From contig NZ_VIRS01000037.1 of the NCBI RefSeq assembly GCF_006912135.1, positions 1-64,000 on the forward strand: a stretch of 64,000 bases of DNA. Direction: 5' to 3'. The first letter of the stretch is position 1; each line of letters opens with the position of its first letter. This DNA is from Cryptosporangium phraense. GTDB taxonomy: Bacteria > Actinomycetota > Actinomycetes > Mycobacteriales > Cryptosporangiaceae. Under the pieces are notes generated by a model. It did not search any database and was not told the origin of the DNA. It saw nothing but the letters and a program-made list of their open reading frames with translations. Position numbers and translations under genes: made by a program. Below, piece after piece: positions 27,701 to 39,700 of the stretch.

Positions 27701-30700
27701 CGGCGGCGATCCGGTCGAGCGTCTCCCGCCGCTGGGCCGGCGTCAGCGAGCTGGGCAGGTCGAACTCGAGCTCCAGGCCGAGCGTCGGGCCGCGGCCGTC
27801 GACGTCCGGATCGGCGTCGGGCAGGCCGTAGGGCAGCACGGACTCACTGCGGGCCCAGGCGATCAGCTGCTCGGCGGTGGCGTCGGGGTCGGTGGGGTCG
27901 AAGCCGTCGGCGTGGATTCCGTCGGTGGTCACCTGTTCCGAGCGACCGTTGGCGTCGGCGGCGGCGAGCTCGCCGGCGTCGAGATCGTTGAGCGTGTCGA
28001 AGCCCTCGCCGTCGAGGGCGTTGGGCGGGAACGCGACCCAGGGGACGCCGCCGGCCGTGTGGATGCCGTCCGGGCCGACGCGGATGTCGGTCTGCGGGGC
28101 CAGCACGACGAGGTCGGTGACGTCGGCCAGCTGCTGGGCGAAGCGGGAGGTGATCGCGCCGGTGCCGCAGGAGAGCAGCGTGATGCTGCGCTTGCCGGTG
28201 AGCGCGCCCCGGCGGGTCAGGAAGCCGGCCAGCTCGGCCGGCGGGAGCAGGACGAAGCGGGTGCTGCCGTCGGGCTCCGTCAGCGGCACCCGGACGTTCT
28301 CGCCGCGGCCGTGGACGGCGACGGTGAGGATCGTGGGGTCGCTGGACGGGACCGGGTTCGGGCCGAGGTCGGTGACCTCCTGGGCGGTGACCAGCGCGAT
28401 CCCGCCGTGGGGCAACGGGGTCGTCAGCGGCCGGTCGGTCGGCGACAGCGTGACGACCGGCAGGTCGGCCGGGTCGCTGTCGCTGAGCGTGACGCCCCGG
28501 GAGCCTTCCCCGCCGGAAGTCGTCGCGGCGGCCGACGCGGCAGCGGCGGCGGCGATGTCTCGGCTGAGCTGGTTCCGGGCGGCCCGGGCGTCGGTCTGCA
28601 GCTGGGCGGCGGCCGCGTCCGGGGCCACGACCGCGTTGCGGATACGGGTGTCCAGGTCGGCGAGCCGGGCCTGCTCGTTCCGCAGGTCGGTCGCGGTCGT
28701 CTGCAGCGCGTCGACCGCGTCGGACCGGGTCTGCGCGTCGGTGACGTCGGTCCCGGCGTCCTGCAGCACGGTCGTGAGCCGGGTGCTCGGGGCGCGCAGC
28801 GCGTGCCGCTGGGTCACCGCGGCCTGGATCCGGGTGCGCCGGGCGGTCGCGTCGGCCAGCTCCTGGTGCACCGCGGTCACCGCCCGGCCGAGCTCGCCCT
28901 GGTCGATGTCCCGGTCGATCCGGACCGACTCGTCGAGCTGGTTGGTGATCGCCCCGTGGGCCTGGTCGAGGCCCCGGTGGGCCGCCGGGTACTGGGCCAG
29001 GGCCGCGTCCAGCCGGTCGAGCGCGCCCTGCGCGGTGGCGGCGTCGGCATTCTGGGCCTGAGTCAGTGCGGCCTGCAGCTCGGCGTGCGCGGCCAGGAAG
29101 TCGGTGACCGCCTGGGGCACCACGATCGGGTTCTGCGTCAGGTCGACGACCCCGGCCAGGTCGCGGCCGACGTTCGCCAGCCAGGTGTTCGCCTCGCGGA
29201 ACGCGGGGTCGGCGTCGAGGTCGTCGAGCGTCCGGTTCGTCGTCGGGTCGGTGAAGGCGGCCGGCAGCGCGGGCGCCCCGCCGCGGGTGGCCGTCCACTC
29301 GGCCGACGTCGTGATGTCCCCGTCCTGGGCGACGTGCGCGAGGTCGGCCAGGTCGGGCGTCAGGTGGGCCAGCAGGTGCTCGGCCGCGTCGTCGAGGCGC
29401 TGCTGCAGCGCCGGGTCGGCCGAGGCCTCGATCAGGACGATCGGCCCGCCCGGGTTGGCCACCATCGGCGGACGCTGGACGACATCGGGCGTCCGGAGAG
29501 TGAAGCCGGTGGTGGTGGCGTCGAGCACGATGCCGCCGAAGCCCGCGATCTGGTAGGAGCCGGGCCGGCCGTCGACCGGGGTGATCCCGTGGCCCGCGGT
29601 GAGCCAGCCGGTCGTCGCGCGGAACCCGGTCGAGGACGGGAACGGCTGGCCCGGCTGGTACGTCACCTCGGCCGGGACCGGGTTCCAGCCCGGGTCGCGA
29701 GCCGCGTCGGCCCCCGGCGGGACGGTCAGCGGCATCGCGACCGGCGCCGGGAACGCCGACGGGGTGGCCGTCCCGCCCTCGAACGTGATCACGGTCGGCG
29801 GCGCGGCCAGCTGGCCCAGGAAGAACGTGACGTCGGCGTCGCTGACGCCGGGAGCCACCGTGAGCCGGGCGGTGCCGTCCGAGGGAAGCCCCAGCAGCGG
29901 CAGCGGCACGGCCGGCGGGGCCCCGGGCGCGAGCCGGATCGCCCCGTCGGGCGTCACCGACGCCTGGACGTTCGGGGGCATCGCGGTGGCCGGGATCTCC
30001 TCCGGGTTGCCCAGCCGCTCGGGCCAGCCGTTCAGGCCGAGCTGCTCCATGTCGGCCGCCCAGACCCGGAACAGCGCCCCGTTCCGGATCACCACCGACA
30101 TCGCCTGGCCGGGCAGGGCGGTCTCGACCATCGCGGTGCGCTGCGAGTGCTTCGGCCGGATCGTCAGCTCGACGTCGGACGCGTACAGATAGGACGCACC
30201 CTTGTGCTTGCCCTTGCGCCCGTCGCCGAGGCCGCCGGTCTGCGAGGTGCTCTCCTGGCCGGCGGTCTGGCGTCCGGCGCTCCCGGACGGCTCGTGCCGG
30301 CCGGTGTCGAGCGGGTTGCGCTGGGCCTCCGCGGGCAGCACTTCGCCGGTCCGGGCCACGACCCGGCCCTCGACGAACGTCTCCCGCCCGCGGTCGGTGC
30401 CGACGCGGTGGGCCTTGCCGTCCTCGGACTGCTTCTCCAGCTCCAGCGTGTCGGTGGTGTCGACGAGCGTCGGCCGGTCGCGCAGCCGGGCCTCGATCGT
30501 GAAGTCGCCGAGCTCGGTGCTGAACAGCCCGTCCCGGAAGATCGTCCCCGGGTCGACGCCGTCGCCGGTGAGCGCGGCCCCGAGCAGCGCGGAGTAGACG
30601 CCACCGTCGGTGAGCTCGTCCAGGACGAGCGCGGTGTCGGGGTCGTCGGTCAGCGCGGACACCACCGGCTGCGGGGCGGGCAGCGGGCCCACGAACCCCG

Positions 30701-33700
30701 GCGGGCGCTTGCCGACCCGCGCCGGCGGCGGCCCGGAGAACGCCCGGTCGATCAGGTCGCGGAGGACCTTGGCCCCGTGGCCGCCCTCGATCCGGAAGTC
30801 CATGCCGTCGGGGAACGTCCACGACGTGCCGGGCGCGGGCCGGGTGGCCTTCGGGCGGCTCGCGGGCGGGGCCGGCTGGAACCGCCCGGCGTCCCCGACG
30901 TCGGCGAGCGCGTTGTCGAGCGCGACCGGCTTGTTGGCCAGCGAGGTCGGCACGGCGACGGTCAGCGCGTCCGCCTTGTCGATCGGCCCGCTCTCCGAGC
31001 GCTGCACCCGCCACGACCGGTCCGCCGACCGGAGGCCGACGCCGAGCGTCAGGCCCAGCCGGCTCGGCACCCGGCGGCTGGTGACCTTGACCTGGTACTG
31101 CAGGTCGGAGACGAACCCCTCGGTCGGTCCGGACTTCTCCGCGTACTCCGACGTCCCCTTGATCTCGGTGTCCCGTACCGACGTCTCCCGGACGCCGACG
31201 TTCCCGCCCGCGCGGACGTCGGGCCCGATCGCCTGCAGGCCGTTGTCGCCGGTCAGGCGGGCGCCCCCGAGGTACCCGAGGCCGGCCGAGCCGCTGAAGA
31301 ACCGCCGCTTGATCGCGGTGATCTCGTTGATGATCGACGACGCGGTGAACGTCGACGTGGTGGTGCCGGCCGGGGTGCCGCCGGTACCGCGGGTGTTGCT
31401 CGGGACCGCGACCAGCTCGACCGTGACCTTCTCGTCCCAGAGCCAGCCCGACCGGGTGAAGTGGTCTTTCATCCCGCCGTCGAACAGGGCCTGGGCGCCG
31501 GAGCGCATCCGGCGCTTGCCGGTCAGCTTCTGGACGCTCGTGACGACGTCGGAGCGCAGCCGCTCGGGGACCGGGGCGGTGCCCTGGCCGAGCGCGGTGA
31601 GCGTCTCGGTCTCGCCCAGCCGCTTCGAGTCGCGGACGTTGGACAGGCCGAGGATCCGGTGCAGGTAGGGCGGTGGGCGGCGGCCGTTGCCGACCGCGGG
31701 GGTGAACGGGGCCGGGGTGTTCAGCGGGACGAGCGGGATGCCGTCGTCCTCCGTGAACAGGTTCGCCGCGTCCGTGTAGAGGGCCTCTTCGCGCTGGTCG
31801 GCGACCTGCTGCATGATCCGGTCGGCCTCGGCCCGGCTGACCTTGAGCAGCGCACCGGCCGGGATCGTGACCTTGGTCGTGACGGTCTCGGTGGTCTTGC
31901 CGCCGAACAGGTTCGGGGTGCTGACCTCACCGGTGAACGTCAGCGTGATCGTCGCCAGCAGGCGGCTCGTCGGTTGCTTCTCCAGCACGTCCCGGCGGGC
32001 CTCGGTGAGGCTCACCTCGCGTTCGGACCGGTCGGACCGCCCCTGCGCGTACCCCTGCTGGGCCCGGGGAAGCGCCTGGTGGACGTCACGGGGGCGGCTC
32101 TTGTCGCGTCCGGTGATGTCGGTGGCCAGCGACTCGATCACCGCCACGTCGACGCCCTTGTCGCGCCGCTGCGAGGTGTCGGACTGGTGGCTGACGTCGT
32201 CCGACCGGTACAGGTTGTGCGCCGGGTTCGTGCCACCGGCGTCGGTCTCGCTGACGATGTGCGGGTCGGAGAGCTCGGCGGTCATCGTCAGCGAGCCGAG
32301 CAGGTCGGTGAGGTGGCCCTTGCGCAGGACGTCGGTCGGGGTGCCGTCGCCGTCGAGGTACTCCTGGATCGCCGAGCGGATCGCGTCCGGGGTGAGGCGG
32401 TCGAGGATCGCGGTCTGGGACGGGGTGCCCGGCTCGGTCAGCGGCGAGGCGTCGAACGTGTAGCGCTGGCCGCTCTGGCCGTCGATCGTGCCGCGTTTCC
32501 AGCCGCTCCAGAAGTTGCCCAGGCCGCGGAGCGAGCGGATCCGCTGGGGGCGCAGGAGGTGCGTGCCGGGCGTCCGCTCGACCGTGACCGACTGGGCCAG
32601 CGCGACCTCGGCCGCTGTCGTGACCTCGGCCGGCGTGTGGACGTCGTCCAGAAGGAACGGACCGTCGAGCGTGAAGGCGTCCGGATTGGTGTCGGTGGGG
32701 GCGGGGGTCTGGTCCTGGAGTTCGACGGTCGGGGCCGCGGTCGGCAGGCCGGGCGGGGTGAAGGCCCGGCTGACCGGCGGGACCGCGATCCGGAGCGCGT
32801 CCGGGATCGTGAGGGTGGTGGGCGGTGGGGCCGGCGCGGCCGCGGGCGCGGGGAACGTCGCCTGCGTCGGGGTGACCCGGTTGCCGATGCCGCGGAACGG
32901 CGCGGCCATTCCGCTGGGGCGGTTCGGTGTGGTGACGTCGATGGAGAACGTCAGGTCGGAGGTGTACTCGTGCAGCGTGCCGTCGTACTTCTCCAGGTGA
33001 CCGCCGGTCAGCGTGGTGACGCCACCCATCCCCCGGCCCCGCCGGTAGAACCACGTGGGTCCGAACCGGACGATGAACCCGCGGATCCGATGGTGCCAGC
33101 CGGTCCGGGCACCGAGCTCGAACGCGAACCCGGCCCGCCAGCCGGTGCCGACGCTCGCCCCGCGGGCGTCCCGGTCGAGGTTCTGGACGACCTGCTCGAG
33201 CTGGGTCCCGGCGACCGGCCCGCGGTAGGTGGGCGCGGTGTTCGGCAGCTGGGCCTTGACCGTGACCAGGACCGTCGAGGAGTTCGAGACGAACCCGCGG
33301 GTGAACGACGACGGACGTTTGAGAGGGATCGTGATGCCCTCGCCGCGCAGGGTGTGGAATGAGCCGCGCAGCGCCGACTCGGTGACCTTCGAGACCAGCG
33401 CGGCCTGGTTGCGCAGCTGCAGCCGGGTGGGCTTCTGGCCGTCGCGGGGCAGCAGGTCGGCGTCGACCGCGGTGACCGCCTGGACGGCCGCGTCGTAGAG
33501 CTGCTGGCTGCCCCGTACCTCGCGCAGGTCGGACAGCCCGATCGGCTGCCAGTTGCCGACCCGGGGCGCGAACGGGTTGGTGTTCGGGGTCGCCGCCGGG
33601 TCGGCCGGCAACGGGGCCGCGGCCGGGACGTCGGGATAGCCCAGCGCCCGCGCGTCGGCCGGGGTGATCCAGACCCGGGCCTTCACCGCGCCCAGGTTCT

Positions 33701-36700
33701 GCACGGTTCCGGCGTCGGCGTCGCGGTGGACCTGGCCGTCGACGGTCAGCGGGATCTCGTAGAGCAGCAGGTCGCCGGTGACCTTGCTCTTCGTGTCGAC
33801 CCGGGAGACGAACCCGCGGCTGTCGGACTGCCCGCTGGACGTGTCGGCGCTGAGGTTCGGGCCGAAGCCGAACACGCCGAACGCGGCCGGGTTGTTCGCC
33901 GCCTCGGCGAACCCGATGATCGGGCCGCCGGTCACGGTGATCCTGCTGCTCTTGTCGCCCGACCGCCCGAACGCGCTGCTCACGAAGCTGCGCAGCGACG
34001 ATTCGTGGCGCCCGGACGTCCGCCCGGTCGCCAGCAGCGTCGGCGTCCCCACGGTGGCGGTCAACGTGGCGTAGCCACGGGTGGTGGAGCGGAGGCCGAA
34101 CGCGCTGCCGTCACCCTTGGAGACGATCTTGTCCGACGAGTAACCGGTCGTGGTGAGCGGTTCGAGATTGCGGCCGATCTCGCCGAGGAACTCCAGCGCG
34201 TGGTCGCGGTGCGGGCTGCCGATCTTCCGGAAGCCGGGCGGGAGCATGTCGAGGAACCGGTCGAACAGCCCGTCCGGACGCCCGGGCGACGGGGTCTGGG
34301 CGAGCACGACGTTCTCGACGACCATCGTCGACGGCAGTTTGTAGCCACCGGCCGGAGCCACGTGGCCCGGCGCCGGGACCGGCCGCACCGCGCTGTCGAG
34401 GTCGTTGGGCAGCGCGAACGTCACGTCGGCGTCGATGGTGGCCGGGTTCGTGCGGCCGGTCGTGCTGACGCCGTCGGCGGCCCGGGTGTTGACCGTGACC
34501 GTGAGGGCCAGCGTCGCGTCGACCGCCTGGGAGCGGCCCGGGCCGTCGCCGACCGGAGCGAACGTCATCTCCTCGTTGCGGCGGTAGCCGGACGCGGCCG
34601 CGACCGCCCGGCGGAGCCGGTTGCTCCACTGGGCGAACACCGACACGATGCCGCCGACCTTGACCCCGGCCGACGCCGGGTTCGGCGCCGGGGCGACCTC
34701 GCTGAAGCCGAGCGCGGCGGTCCAGCCGCTGGTCGCGGACTCGCTCTGGGCGACCGCGCGCTGCGACCGCTCGGGGAACCGGCGGTCGAGGTTGCCGCCC
34801 TCGACGAAGTCGTTCGCGGCCGTCCGGTCGCTGGACGCGGACGCGGTCGTGCGGCCGCCGGTGGCCGCGGCCGGCGGCGGAGCCGAGAGGACCAGCTCGA
34901 ACGACCGGTCGCGGTGCGATCCGTTCTCGTTCGGATTGATCGTGACCCGGAAGCCGAGGCCGTTGACCATGTCCCGGACGCCGTCGCGGAGGACGTGGTC
35001 GGGGAGTTGGGTCCTGATGAGGTCCTCGAGACGGGCCCGGTCGGGGCCGAGGTTCAGCGTGTCCAGGTACTCGACGATGCCCATTCGGATCGCGTCGCCG
35101 TTGTGGAGACCGACCGTGCGGATGCTGGAGCCGAGGAACCCGGGGTCGGAGAGGATCCAGGGCAGTTGGGCGTAGGGGACGCCGGCGCCTAGCCAGGTGG
35201 CCCATTCCTGGGTGGTCGCGTCGTCGGGCGCGGGCTGGGACGGGCCGGTGAGGTCGGTGATGCTGACCGGGAGCGTCGGGCCGAGCGGGGTGCTGTCGCC
35301 GTCCGGGGTGAACAGGATCCAGTGGCCGTTCGGGGGTACGTCGGGAGCGAGGGTGCCGTCCGGACGGAACTGGATCGAGCTGACGAAGCCGTTGTGCTGG
35401 GGGGCCTGGCTGGTCGTCGACTGGAAGACGATGCCGTCCGGGGCGAGCACGTCGGTCTGCAGGAGCCGGGCGACCTCGGCGGCGACGCCGGTGGTGGCGG
35501 TCTCGCAGACGACGAGCCGGATGGGGCGGGTGTCGGTGGGGGATTTGAGGCGGCGGATGCGGTCGGCGATCTGGGTGGCGGTTTCGCCGCTGTGGGAGAC
35601 GTAGGTGTAGGAGTCGGGGTCGGGTGGGAGGGAGCCCGCGAGGTCGGCCTCGGCCGGCCCACCGACGACGTGCCCGTCGGGGCCGAGGGGGGTGACGGCG
35701 GGGGCGGCGTGTTTGAGTTGTTGGGGGACTACCGGGAGGCCCAGGCGGGTGCTGAAGCGGTCGGCGACGTTCTGGAGCCAGCCGGCGGCCGCGGTGGCGT
35801 CGAGCCCGGGCCGGACCTGCTCACTCATGTACCGGCCGGACTTGTCGTTCACCGTCCACGAGTTGATCGCCGGGTCGAACCGGAACTCCCCGGCGATCCG
35901 GCCCCTCCCCGGCGCCGACACCCCGGACTGGTCGAACGCGACCGCCAGGCCGGTATGCCCCAGGCCGATCAGCGACTGGGTGAGCGTCGCCTCGGTCAGG
36001 TCGGGGTCCTTCTCGCGCATCGCGTCGAGCAGGTCGTAGAACTGCTCCTCGCCGACGATCCGCCGACCGTCCTCGCTGCCGAGCATCACCTCCCCCGAGT
36101 CGGTGACCAGGAAGAGCCACACCGCGCCGGTGTCCTGCACGAGACGCTCGGGGTTGATCTCGTCCAGCCCGACGTACAGCGGGTTCGGCCGGACCGTGAG
36201 GTCGTCGGCGTACTGCTCCTCGCTCTTGACGCGCTTCGGCGGGACCGCGTCGCCGTAGGTCGGCCGCAGGGCGGCGTCGGTCTCCGGGGCGACCGGGGCG
36301 ATCGGCCCGGGCTCTTTGGCGGTGGGCTCCGGGTTCTTGCTCTTCTTGTCTTTCTTGGCCGGGGCCGGCGCTGGGGCCGCGGAGTGTTTCAGCTGCTGGG
36401 GAACTACATCGACGCCGAGGTGGGCGCCGAAGCGCTGAGCGACGTTGCCGAGCCAGCCGGCGGCGACGTCCCGGTCGAGCCCCGGGCGGACCGAGTCGCT
36501 CATGTACCGGCCGGACTTGTCGTTCACGGTCCACGACTCGGTGTCCGGATCCCACCGGAACTCCCCCGCCGCCCGCCCCAGGCCGGGCTCCGACGTTCCG
36601 GTGCTCCGGTCGAACGCGACCGCCAGGCCGGTGTGCCCGAGCCCTACCAGGGATTGGGTCAGCTCCACCTCGGTGAGCTTCGGATCCTTCTCCTGCATCG

Positions 36701-39700
36701 CCGCGAGCAGCTCGTAGAACTGTTCGTCGCCCATCAGGCGGCGGCCGTCCTCGCTGCCGAGGATGACGTCGCCGTCTTCGGTGACCAGGTAGAGCCAGGT
36801 CGCGGTCTTGCTCTGGAGCATCCGCTCGGGGGTCATCTGCGTGAGCGGGACGAAGAACGGGTTGACCCGGACCGTTCCGTCGGCGTGCTTCTCCTCGGGT
36901 TTGATCCGCTTGGGTGGGACCGCGTCCCCGAACTCCTGGGTCAGCTGCTCCCGGATCTCGCTCTTCCGCTCGTCCGACACGCTCTCGGCGTCCGCCGTCG
37001 TCGTGTCCGGCACCGTCGCGTCGGCCGACGTAGGAGCCGCGGGCGCGGGCGCAGTTTGCGCGGGAGCTGTGGGCGCGGGGGCTGTCTGAGCCGGGGGCGG
37101 GGCCGTTGCGAGGGTGGCGGTGAAGCTGGAGAGGGGAGCCGGAGCGGGCAGGCGGGTGACGGCGCCCCGGCGCGAGACGGCCGACGGGGCCTGGCGGATC
37201 TCGCTGGTCGTGACGTCGCCCCGGCGCCCGAGCGGAATCCAAAGTTGCTGGTTGCCGACCGCCGGACCGGGCACGGAATCCCCCGGCACCGCCGCCCGGG
37301 TAGCCGCGGGCAGGACCGCCGTCCGGGCCGGAACCTGCACGGTGAGCAGCACCTGCCCCGGCGGGATCACCGACGGCCGCGCGGTCGACGCCACCACCCG
37401 GCCGTTGCGCCCCCCGGTGCGCGGCACGCCGTTGGCGTCCACTGTGGTCAGGACGAACGCGGTGACCGGCGCGCTGTTCAGGACGACCGAGTTCCCCAGG
37501 TTGGGGATCCCGTGACCGTCGAGCTGGACGACCGCGGTCGGGCGCGGGCCGCCCCGGGCGGTCGGCGCCCACGACGCCCAGGCGTGCGTCAGCGGGACGT
37601 ACGGGTTCGCCGTGACCGGCTGGGTCGGCGTGCTGACCGGCAGCCCGACGGTGTCCGCGACCGTCGCGTCGCCGATCGTCGCGGCGAGGTTCACCGGCAG
37701 CGTCGGGCCGATGCTCGTCGGGGGGAGCGACAGGTCCGGGGAGAACAGCACCCAGTCGCCCTTGGCCGGCAGCACCGGCCGCATCTCACCGGACTCGTCG
37801 ACCGTGGTCCCGGCCACGAACCCGTTGAACTGCGGAGCGGTGCTGGTGCGGGACTGGAACACGGTCCCGTTCGGCGCGAGCACCGGCACCCGCAGCCGAC
37901 GCGAGACCTCGGCCGCGACCGACCGAACACCGCCCCTACCGACGCCGCAGATCACGAGGCGGATCGGCCGCGTGTCGGCGGGGTCGCGCACACGCCGGAT
38001 CGCGGCGACGAGTTCGTCGGCGGTGCGCGGGTTCGCGCCGTCGCCGTGGCTCACGAACGTGTAGGCCGACGGGTCGCCCGGCAGGCCGGCGGAGATCGCG
38101 GACTCGGCCGGCCCACCCAGTACGTGCCCGTCCGGACGCGTGGGGTCGCTGCCCAGCGGTGTCGCGGCCGGGGCGTCCGGCGTGCCGGGGCTCGTGAGCG
38201 GATCGTCGGAGCGCCCGTCTCGCGCGAGGCTCGGAGTAGGGGTAGCGCTCACCGCGGAAGCCGCCGTCGTCGACGGCGTTCGAGTCGGAGTCGTCAGGGA
38301 AGAGTCGCCCGGGAGGCGCGTCGAGGAGGTCGTGGAGGTCGTGGCGGGAGCCGCCGTCTGAGAGGTGTTTGGGGTCTGAGCGGGAGTTGGCGTCGTCTGA
38401 GCGGGAGTTGGCGTCGTTTGAGCGGGAGTTGGCGTCGTTTGAGCGGAGGCCGGTGTTCGGGCGGGAATTGGCGTCTGGGCAGGGGTTGGGCGGGTTGGCG
38501 TCGAGGTGGAGGGGGTGGCCGTGGAGGAGGTGACCGGGCCGAGCTCACGCGGGGGCCCGGACCGGGGGAACACCGTCCACACCGGATCACTACCGCGGGC
38601 ACCGCGCCGAGGCTGCACCAGAGCGACGACCTCGGTGTCGCTGATCCGGCTGAGCGACGCCGCATAAGCCCGGGGCGTGGGGATGGGCTTACCGGTCGGG
38701 TCGGTCTGCGCAGCGAGGACGACCCGCTCCGGTGTGTTGCCGCCGACCTGGGAGGTGGCCGCGGCCTGGAATGCCTCGAAGGTAGTGCCGGTGGTAGGCA
38801 CCGCCACGACGAAGTCGGATGCCGACGCGTCGGGAGGAGCCCGGAACGTCCCGTCGGACGTAACGAAGGTGCCCGGCGCCGCCGCCTGAGCCGGTGCTGG
38901 CTCGGTGATCGTCGGAGAGGTGGAAGCCGATTTCCCGTCAGAGGACTGCGGGGCCGTGGACTCGGCCGGTGTGGAGTCGGTGGCCGACGTCGTCGATGGC
39001 AGGTCGGAGGTCGCTGGGTTGGTGCCCGTCGGAGTGGAGGTCGTGGAGACGGTCGTGGGCGTTCGGGTCGTGGAGGTGGTCGTGGTCGGGCTCGTGTTGG
39101 AGGTGGTCACCTGTTGCGGGCTGGTGGCAGTTCCCGACGTGGGCGATCCCGGAGTGGGGGTGACGCTCGTCGTCGACCCCGCCTTAACGCCACTCGCGGT
39201 GGATCCCGTGCTCGTAGCTCCGGTGCCCGTGGAGGGCGTTCCCGTGGAGGACGTTCCGGTCGAGGAGGCGCTGGTCGGCGAGGTGTTCGGGGGTGCGCCG
39301 GTCGAATGGGTGCCGGTTGCCGAGGTGGTCGACGGTGTGCCGGTCGGGAGGACTGTCGACGACGTGGTGTTCGACGAGCCCGTTGCCTCACCCTGAGAAG
39401 GGCCATCGTTCGCCGGCGTACCGCCCGGGACGGCCGTGGACGAGGTGGTACTAGCCGCCCCGGTCGAGGCCGTCCCGGTCGAGGCCGTCCCGGTGGAGGT
39501 GGACCCTGTCGACGTCCCCGTTGTCGGGGCGGTGACCGTGCTGCTGGTGGGCACGGGGACTGGTACGCCGGTCTGGGAGCCGGTCGTGATCGCTGTCGAC
39601 TGCGTCCCCGTGCCGGTCTGGGTTCCGGTGCCGGTCTGGGTTCCGGTGCCGGTCTGGGTTCCGGTCGTGGTCTGGGTTCCGGTGGTGGTCTGGGTGGTCG

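Larger units (their letters stand above)
14900..27880 (-). repeat. Tandem duplication, period about 6.96 kb, inside the giant gene
   Basis: The block 'intact amidoligase, alpha/beta repeats, degenerate amidoligase, alpha/beta repeats' occurs twice in tandem (about 20950-27880 and 14900-20925). Matching landmarks are GLELEF near 27780 and GLEMEF near 20820, and LLGLPAGVQREGGLIWSGR near 25370 and 18410. Both pairs are about 6.96 kb apart. Confidence 0.75.
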
